Below, piece by piece: positions 60,161-64,000 of a DNA stretch of 64,000 nucleotides (position 1 is the first letter of the stretch; each line of letters starts with the position of its first letter). This stretch comes from an uncultured Lachnospiraceae bacterium. GTDB lineage: Bacteria; Bacillota; Clostridia; Lachnospirales; Lachnospiraceae. The position numbers and the translations under genes were made by a program. The stretch covers positions 1 to 64,000 of the forward strand of contig CADAOZ010000003.1 in NCBI GenBank assembly GCA_902789735.1, given 5' to 3'. The notes beneath the pieces are model-generated. The model saw only the letters and a list, made by a program, of their open reading frames with translations, did no database searches and had not been told where the DNA came from.

Positions 60161-61579
60161 ATGGAAACCTGGACGCAGGTCCCGAATTTTGACGACGAAA
60201 ACGCAAAAGTAAGAACAAAGGAACACAGAGCCAGCGGTGCGGAGATTACAGAGGTAGTCTATGGAGCGGTAGATCCGGAAGGCAATCCTACAGTGCCCGA
60301 GAAATTCTATGAGGACGATTATGATGACGGCCACGGCACCTGGACCGGCATCAGGCTGGGAGATATTTACCAGATGCTCACATGGAAAAAGCCCAAATCT
60401 GAAGGAGGCGGGGAAGAAGCCGGTGAAGATCATCGCAAAGCGGTCCTTGCGGAGATTGAGAAGACCATCCGTGAGAAGAGGGCGCTTGTGGACGCGGCTT
60501 TTGACAACCTGAAGAATGATGTCGGGGGATCCGAGGCTTTTGCGGCGATCAAAGAGAAATGGGATCAGATCAAATCCTTTGGCGTGCCTAAGGAAATCAG
60601 TCTGGACCAGCGCTTTTCCAGGGCTGTAGAAAAGAATGCCCAGCGCATCCGCCGTCTGGAGAGCTATGCAAAAAATAAGCTGGCCAAGGAAGAACTGATC
60701 AAAAAGGCCCAGGAAGTCGCGGACGCGGGCCAGTGGAAGGTCGGCAGTGTCAAGATGAAGGAGCTGATGGACAGCTGGAAGAAGCTGGGATTCGCAGGCC
60801 CTGAAGTCAATGACCAGGTATGGGAAGCATTCCAGGCCGCCAGACAGACCTTCTATGACCGTCAGCGCGCCTGGTATGAAGAACTGGATAAAAAGCATGC
60901 CGAGGCCAAGGAGAAGAAGAAAGCCATCATCGAAGAGGCCAAAGAGGTAACAACGGATACAGAGGAATGGAACAAGACCTCTGAGAAGCTGGACCAGCTG
61001 TTCGCCCGCTGGAAAGAAGCCGGAAGTGCGGGCCGCAGTGATGATGACAAGCTCTGGAGCCGTTTCCAGGAAGTCCGTAAGGGTTTCTATGAGAGGAGAA
61101 GCGCCTGGTTCGATGAAAGGAACGCCAGATGGGCGGAGAGCGCGGAGACCAAGAAGAGCCTGATCGATGAAGCCAGGGAAATTCTGGAATCCAATGATTT
61201 CTCAAGGGCTGTCAGCGACCGTATGAAAGCCATGAGCCAGGACTGGAAAGCAGCCGGCAGCGCAGGCCACGAGACCGATGAAGGGCTCTGGAAGAAATTC
61301 CGTGAGATTCAGGACGCTTTCTGGGCCGGCAAGCGGATCGATACCGAGAACCGCCATGCCCTGTGGAGAGAGCGGATGGATGTCGTGATCCAGAACAAGC
61401 GAAGGCAGATCGCCGACCTGATCGCCCAGAACAAGAAGCTGCGCCGGCAGGCGGATTACAGCACCAGCCAGGAGCAGATCGACCAGGTCTATACCTGGAT
61501 GGATGAGAATGACGAGAAGGTCAAGACACTGGAGAATGATATCGAGGATATTCAGAAGAGACTGGATGAGGATAACTGA
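60161..61579 (+). CDS. DUF349-repeat coiled-coil protein
   Basis: 472 residues. After an N-terminal ~90-residue region come at least three DUF349 helical repeats, each with a W-K-x-x-G core: DSWKKLGFAGPEVNDQVWEAFQAARQTFY, ARWKEAGSAGRSDDDKLWSRFQEVRKGFY and QDWKAAGSAGHETDEGLWKKFREIQDAFW. A C-terminal coiled coil follows (ENDEKVKTLENDIEDIQKRL). DUF349 proteins are cytosolic and of unknown biochemical role, widespread in bacteria. The start follows GAAACGAGG. Between this gene and the preceding terminator are ~150 bp with AT-rich promoter-like sequence (TTTAATATTTCTATAACGG). Confidence 0.88.
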   Translation: METWTQVPNFDDENAKVRTKEHRASGAEITEVVYGAVDPEGNPTVPEKFYEDDYDDGHGTWTGIRLGDIYQMLTWKKPKSEGGGEEAGEDHRKAVLAEIEKTIREKRALVDAAFDNLKNDVGGSEAFAAIKEKWDQIKSFGVPKEISLDQRFSRAVEKNAQRIRRLESYAKNKLAKEELIKKAQEVADAGQWKVGSVKMKELMDSWKKLGFAGPEVNDQVWEAFQAARQTFYDRQRAWYEELDKKHAEAKEKKKAIIEEAKEVTTDTEEWNKTSEKLDQLFARWKEAGSAGRSDDDKLWSRFQEVRKGFYERRSAWFDERNARWAESAETKKSLIDEAREILESNDFSRAVSDRMKAMSQDWKAAGSAGHETDEGLWKKFREIQDAFWAGKRIDTENRHALWRERMDVVIQNKRRQIADLIAQNKKLRRQADYSTSQEQIDQVYTWMDENDEKVKTLENDIEDIQKRLDEDN

Positions 61580-61616
61580 TTCCGGGGATAATTCATTTCT
61601 GAAAAAATGCATATGA

Positions 61617-61652
61617 AAAAGCGGGCTGAGATGTATTTCAGCCCGCTTTTAA
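61617..61652. terminator. Bidirectional terminator
   Basis: AAAAGCGGGCTGA pairs with TCAGCCCGCTTTT around a 7-base loop, between the convergent DUF349 and second deoD-like genes. Confidence 0.9.
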
Positions 61653-61744
61653 AATGCGGTGAATAATCGGAAGCTGATGGCATGTCCGCGGACATTACAG
61701 ACCGGTCCGGCTAAAGGTACCTGTCCGGTCTGTCTGGAAGGAGA

Positions 61745-62458
61745 TCAGACCATTGCGGCAGCGCCCATGGCAACGATGATCATGTCGCCAAAGGAATCCT
61801 GACGCTCTTCTGCGGTCATGGCTTCGCCGGTAACGAAGGAATCAGAAATGGTCATCAGGCAGGCTGCCTGTTTGCCGGCCATCTTCGCGTTATGGAACAG
61901 AGCGAAACTTTCCATTTCGATGCAGGTGCATCCGTTCTTAATCGCGAGCTGGTCGCTGGTGCTGCCGGGCGCTTTATAGAAGAGATCGCTGGTATAGACT
62001 CTGGTAGGGATCACTTCAATGCCGTTCTGCCACGCGCTCTGGGTCAGCTTGACATTCAGCAGCTGGGAAGCCTGCAGCAGGTGATTCTCCTCGCCGCACT
62101 GGACCTGGGCAAAATTGGAATCAGTCCACGCGTCCCGGGCATAAATGACATCACCAACATTCAGGGAAGGTACAAATGTTCCTGAAGAGCCGCAGCGGAT
62201 GATGGCTTCTACGCCATATTCGTTGTAGAGCTCGTGAGAATAAATACCCATGGAAGGCATACCCATTCCACTGGCCATAACAGTGATCCTGCGGCCTCTG
62301 TAAACACATGTATAGGCATAGGCGGCACGTACGCTGCTGACCAGCTCCGCGCTGTCCATCCATTCCTCAGCGATCATTTTCGCGCGAAGAGGATCTCCCG
62401 GCATGATAACTACATCTGCGATCTGTCCTTTATCTGCTCCAATATGAGGGGTTGCCAT
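61745..62458 (-). CDS. Purine-nucleoside phosphorylase family protein (second DeoD paralogue)
   Basis: 237 residues, AAAGGAGAT upstream. Same family as the 29282 gene: VIMPGDPLRAKMIAEE, MASGMGMPSMGIYSHEL, CGSSGTFVPSLNVGDVI, CIEMESFALFHNA and TISDSFVTGE with the catalytic Asp. It differs in several substrate-pocket positions (GSSGT for GTAGA, SDSF for SDHI, MESFALF for MEAAALY), so base specificity may differ from that of the first copy. It is monocistronic. The two copies share clear homology but are not near-identical, so this is not a recent duplication. Confidence 0.9.
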   Translation of the reverse strand: MATPHIGADKGQIADVVIMPGDPLRAKMIAEEWMDSAELVSSVRAAYAYTCVYRGRRITVMASGMGMPSMGIYSHELYNEYGVEAIIRCGSSGTFVPSLNVGDVIYARDAWTDSNFAQVQCGEENHLLQASQLLNVKLTQSAWQNGIEVIPTRVYTSDLFYKAPGSTSDQLAIKNGCTCIEMESFALFHNAKMAGKQAACLMTISDSFVTGEAMTAEERQDSFGDMIIVAMGAAAMV

Positions 62459-62647
62459 AACTATCTCCTTTCTCGATCAATATTTACAGTCAGAATTGTC
62501 TGTCTTTGTACCTATTTTATCATCATATCGCACAAAGAAACAGATAAAGAAAGAAAAATATTAACATATTTGAATAAATAAATCCTGCAATTGAGCTGCC
62601 GGTCAAAAGCCGTTACAATAGAAAACAGGAACAGGAGGGATTCGCGC

Positions 62648-63193
62648 GTGTTTTCAAAATATAATTTTGACATAATTACTGTCATTGGTATCTTTCTGAT
62701 GCTTTACGTGGTCGGAGGGATATCCGGCTGGCTTTATGAGATGGGCTTTTACAGGATCAACTTCGGCTATTTTGTCAGAAGGGGACATGGAATCGGTCCC
62801 TGGCTGCCCATCTATGGCTTCGGGACCCTGTTTATTCTGGTCTGCACGTTTCTGGTCAGGGAGAAGCCGTTGTATGTTTTTCTGGTCAGCGCGGCCGTGA
62901 CCGGGATTCTGGAACTGGTGACCGGCTGGTGCCTGTATCATTTCTTTAACGGCCTGCGTCTGTGGGACTACAACACTGAGATCTGGAACTGGGGCAATAT
63001 AGGCGGCTATGTATGCTTCCGCTCGGTCGCGGTGTTCGCTTTTGCCGGACTGCTGGTGGTCTATGTTGTGTTCCCTCTGGTCTGCGGGCTGGCGGAAAAA
63101 CTGCCCCGCCTGGCCTTCCTGGTGATTTCGTGGATCCCGGGCCTGCTCTTCCTGGCGGATTATATATACGGATACTGGGTGAAGGGACTGTGA
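62648..63193 (+). CDS. CmpB-family (DUF1113) integral membrane protein
   Basis: 181 residues from the GTG at 62648, preceded by AGGAGGGA at ideal spacing; the frame extends to 62591 without one. About five helices. The signature stretches VGGISGWLYEMGFYRI, GHGIGPWLPIYGFGTLFILV and GILELVTGWCLYHFF with NIGGYVCFRSVAVFAFAGLLVVYVV match the family labelled 'putative ABC transporter CmpB'. No ATPase is next to it, and the transporter label is unproven. A TACAAT -10 lies at about 62614. It is followed by a repeat array. Confidence 0.87.
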   Translation: MFSKYNFDIITVIGIFLMLYVVGGISGWLYEMGFYRINFGYFVRRGHGIGPWLPIYGFGTLFILVCTFLVREKPLYVFLVSAAVTGILELVTGWCLYHFFNGLRLWDYNTEIWNWGNIGGYVCFRSVAVFAFAGLLVVYVVFPLVCGLAEKLPRLAFLVISWIPGLLFLADYIYGYWVKGL

Positions 63194-63310
63194 GCTCTGG
63201 GGTCGTGAACTCCCATGGACCGTGAGCTCTGAGGTCGCGAGCTCCATGTGACCGTGGGCTCTGAGGTCGCGAGCTCCAATGTGGACTGTGAGCTCTGAGG
63301 TCGTGGACCC
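63190..63310. repeat. Tandem array of CTCTGAGGTCG-type repeats, four copies
   Basis: Four units of 29-34 bp (GTGAGCTCTGAGGTCGCGAGCTCC type) begin with the stop codon of the CmpB-family gene. The core CTCTGAGGTCG is the reverse complement of CGACCTCAGAG in the arrays at 24101 and 29059. Confidence 0.9.
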
Positions 63311-63349
63311 TTAAATAATGAACAATGTTGGAAAGGACTGAAGATATAC

Positions 63350-64000
63350 ATGCTGATCTGCGGCAATACCTATAACACGGATGACAGGCAGGATCTGGCC
63401 TGCAGCGCGGTCGCCAGACTGCGCAGAAAAGAAGGAAGGACCCTCAAGGCCGGCGGCCTCTGGGTCTATGACAATGAGATCGATTCCATTGAGGGAACGT
63501 ATGAGAACGGCGATATCCTGGCGGTCGAGGATTTCGACGGTTATTTCATGGGCTATGGCTTTATCAGCACCTCCTCCAGGATCCGGATCCGGGTCCTCTC
63601 CCGCAGAAAGGGGAACCGGATCACAGCTGCTTTCCTGAAAGAAAGGGTGCAGGCGGCCTGGGACTATCGCAGGCGTGTCATTGACACCTCCAGCTGCCGG
63701 GTCATTTTCGGTGAGGCGGATTTCCTGCCTGGCCTGACGGTCGACAAATATGAGGATGTACTGGTCGTGGAGTCTCTGGCGGTCGGTGCGGAAAGGATCA
63801 AGGGACTGGTCCTGACAGCCCTGACCCAGGTGCTGGCGGCGGACGGAATCACCATCCGCGGGATCTATGAGCGGAGCGATGCCAAAGTCCGTGAAAAAGA
63901 AGGCCTGTCCCGTTACAAGGGTTTCCTGACAGAGCCTTTTGATACCAAAATCAGGATTACAGAAAACGGTGTCAGATATATCGTTGATATTGAGAACGGA
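63350..64000 (+). CDS. Class I SAM-dependent rRNA methyltransferase, RlmI-like (3' end outside window)
   Basis: 217 codons are visible; the frame is open at the right edge. The start ATG at 63350 follows GAAAGGA at a somewhat long distance. An N-terminal PUA-like domain (LKAGGLWVYDNEIDSIEGTYENGDILAVEDF, GFISTSSRIRIRVLSR) is followed by FLKERVQAAWDYRRRVIDTSSCRVIFGEADFLPGLTVDKYEDVLVV. Then comes the family signature GIYERSDAKVREKEGL. This matches RlmI-type 23S rRNA m5C methyltransferases. The SAM-binding Rossmann core and catalytic Cys lie beyond the edge. Confidence 0.9.
   Translation, partial: MLICGNTYNTDDRQDLACSAVARLRRKEGRTLKAGGLWVYDNEIDSIEGTYENGDILAVEDFDGYFMGYGFISTSSRIRIRVLSRRKGNRITAAFLKERVQAAWDYRRRVIDTSSCRVIFGEADFLPGLTVDKYEDVLVVESLAVGAERIKGLVLTALTQVLAADGITIRGIYERSDAKVREKEGLSRYKGFLTEPFDTKIRITENGVRYIVDIENG

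Noticed and set aside
29282..62458. The two DeoD-like genes as a recent duplication
   Set aside because: They differ at many active-site positions and in flanking sequence, so they are old paralogues or independently acquired.

Overview
The window looks like chromosome from an anaerobic Firmicute of class Clostridia, most likely Lachnospiraceae (inference). The reasons are strong AGGAGG ribosome binding sites, T-box and FMN riboswitches, a ferredoxin-dependent 2-oxoacid oxidoreductase, glgC/glgD pairing, an ECF-type riboflavin transporter, DUF1667 and DUF349 proteins, and moderately high G+C with many GC-ending codons. About 48 genes are supported, with one cut at each edge. I saw no rRNA, tRNA, CRISPR array, prophage or transposase.

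Layout. 1-7.4 kb: cell-surface genes (an L,D-transpeptidase cut by the edge, a TPR protein, a zinc-ribbon/C-type-lectin membrane protein, an LTA-synthase-like sulfatase-fold enzyme) with a lone hisB. 8.2-9.5 kb: a membrane-anchored trigger-factor-like FKBP isomerase. 10-16.5 kb: a complete glycerol block (glpP antiterminator, glpK, glpF, two FAD oxidoreductases and a DUF1667 protein), preceded by a structured leader. 17-22 kb: a MacAB-like adaptor/ABC exporter and nudC. 22.2-27.3 kb: a PaaK-like acyl-CoA ligase divergent from a four-subunit 2-oxoacid:ferredoxin oxidoreductase whose leader is a T-box with an isoleucine (AUC) specifier. 27.5-35 kb: a GHL10 glycosidase-like protein, deoD, a lipoprotein, T-box(Thr)-thrS, and an iron alcohol dehydrogenase behind a Rex-like operator. 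35.4-37.7 kb: glgC-glgD. 38.4-43.4 kb: an ABC exporter with a giant coiled-coil permease. 43.6-44.6 kb: FMN riboswitch-ribU. 44.7-52.6 kb: a GNAT, a GH25 lysozyme lipoprotein, the HD/PAP2/TatD operon, a galactose-binding-like lipoprotein, a YihY/BrkB protein and a LytS/YesM-type histidine kinase. 52.8-59.1 kb: an ascorbate-type PTS locus (UlaG-like lactonase, IIA, IIC, IIB, DeoR regulator) with a divergent propeller-like protein. 59.1-64 kb: two DUF proteins, a second deoD-like gene, a CmpB-family membrane protein and the start of an RlmI-like methyltransferase.

Two observations deserve most attention. First, the isoleucine T-box in front of a ferredoxin-linked 2-oxoacid oxidoreductase, next to an acyl-CoA ligase, suggests reductive carboxylation of a branched-chain fatty acid to make isoleucine. 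Second, the intergenic regions are full of short tandem arrays of several unrelated families. One family (core CGACC(T/C)CAGAGG) recurs at three separate arrays. The ascorbate locus also carries an exact repeated 9-mer, GAACATAAA, at both divergent promoters and at the regulator's own start codon, which makes a testable operator.
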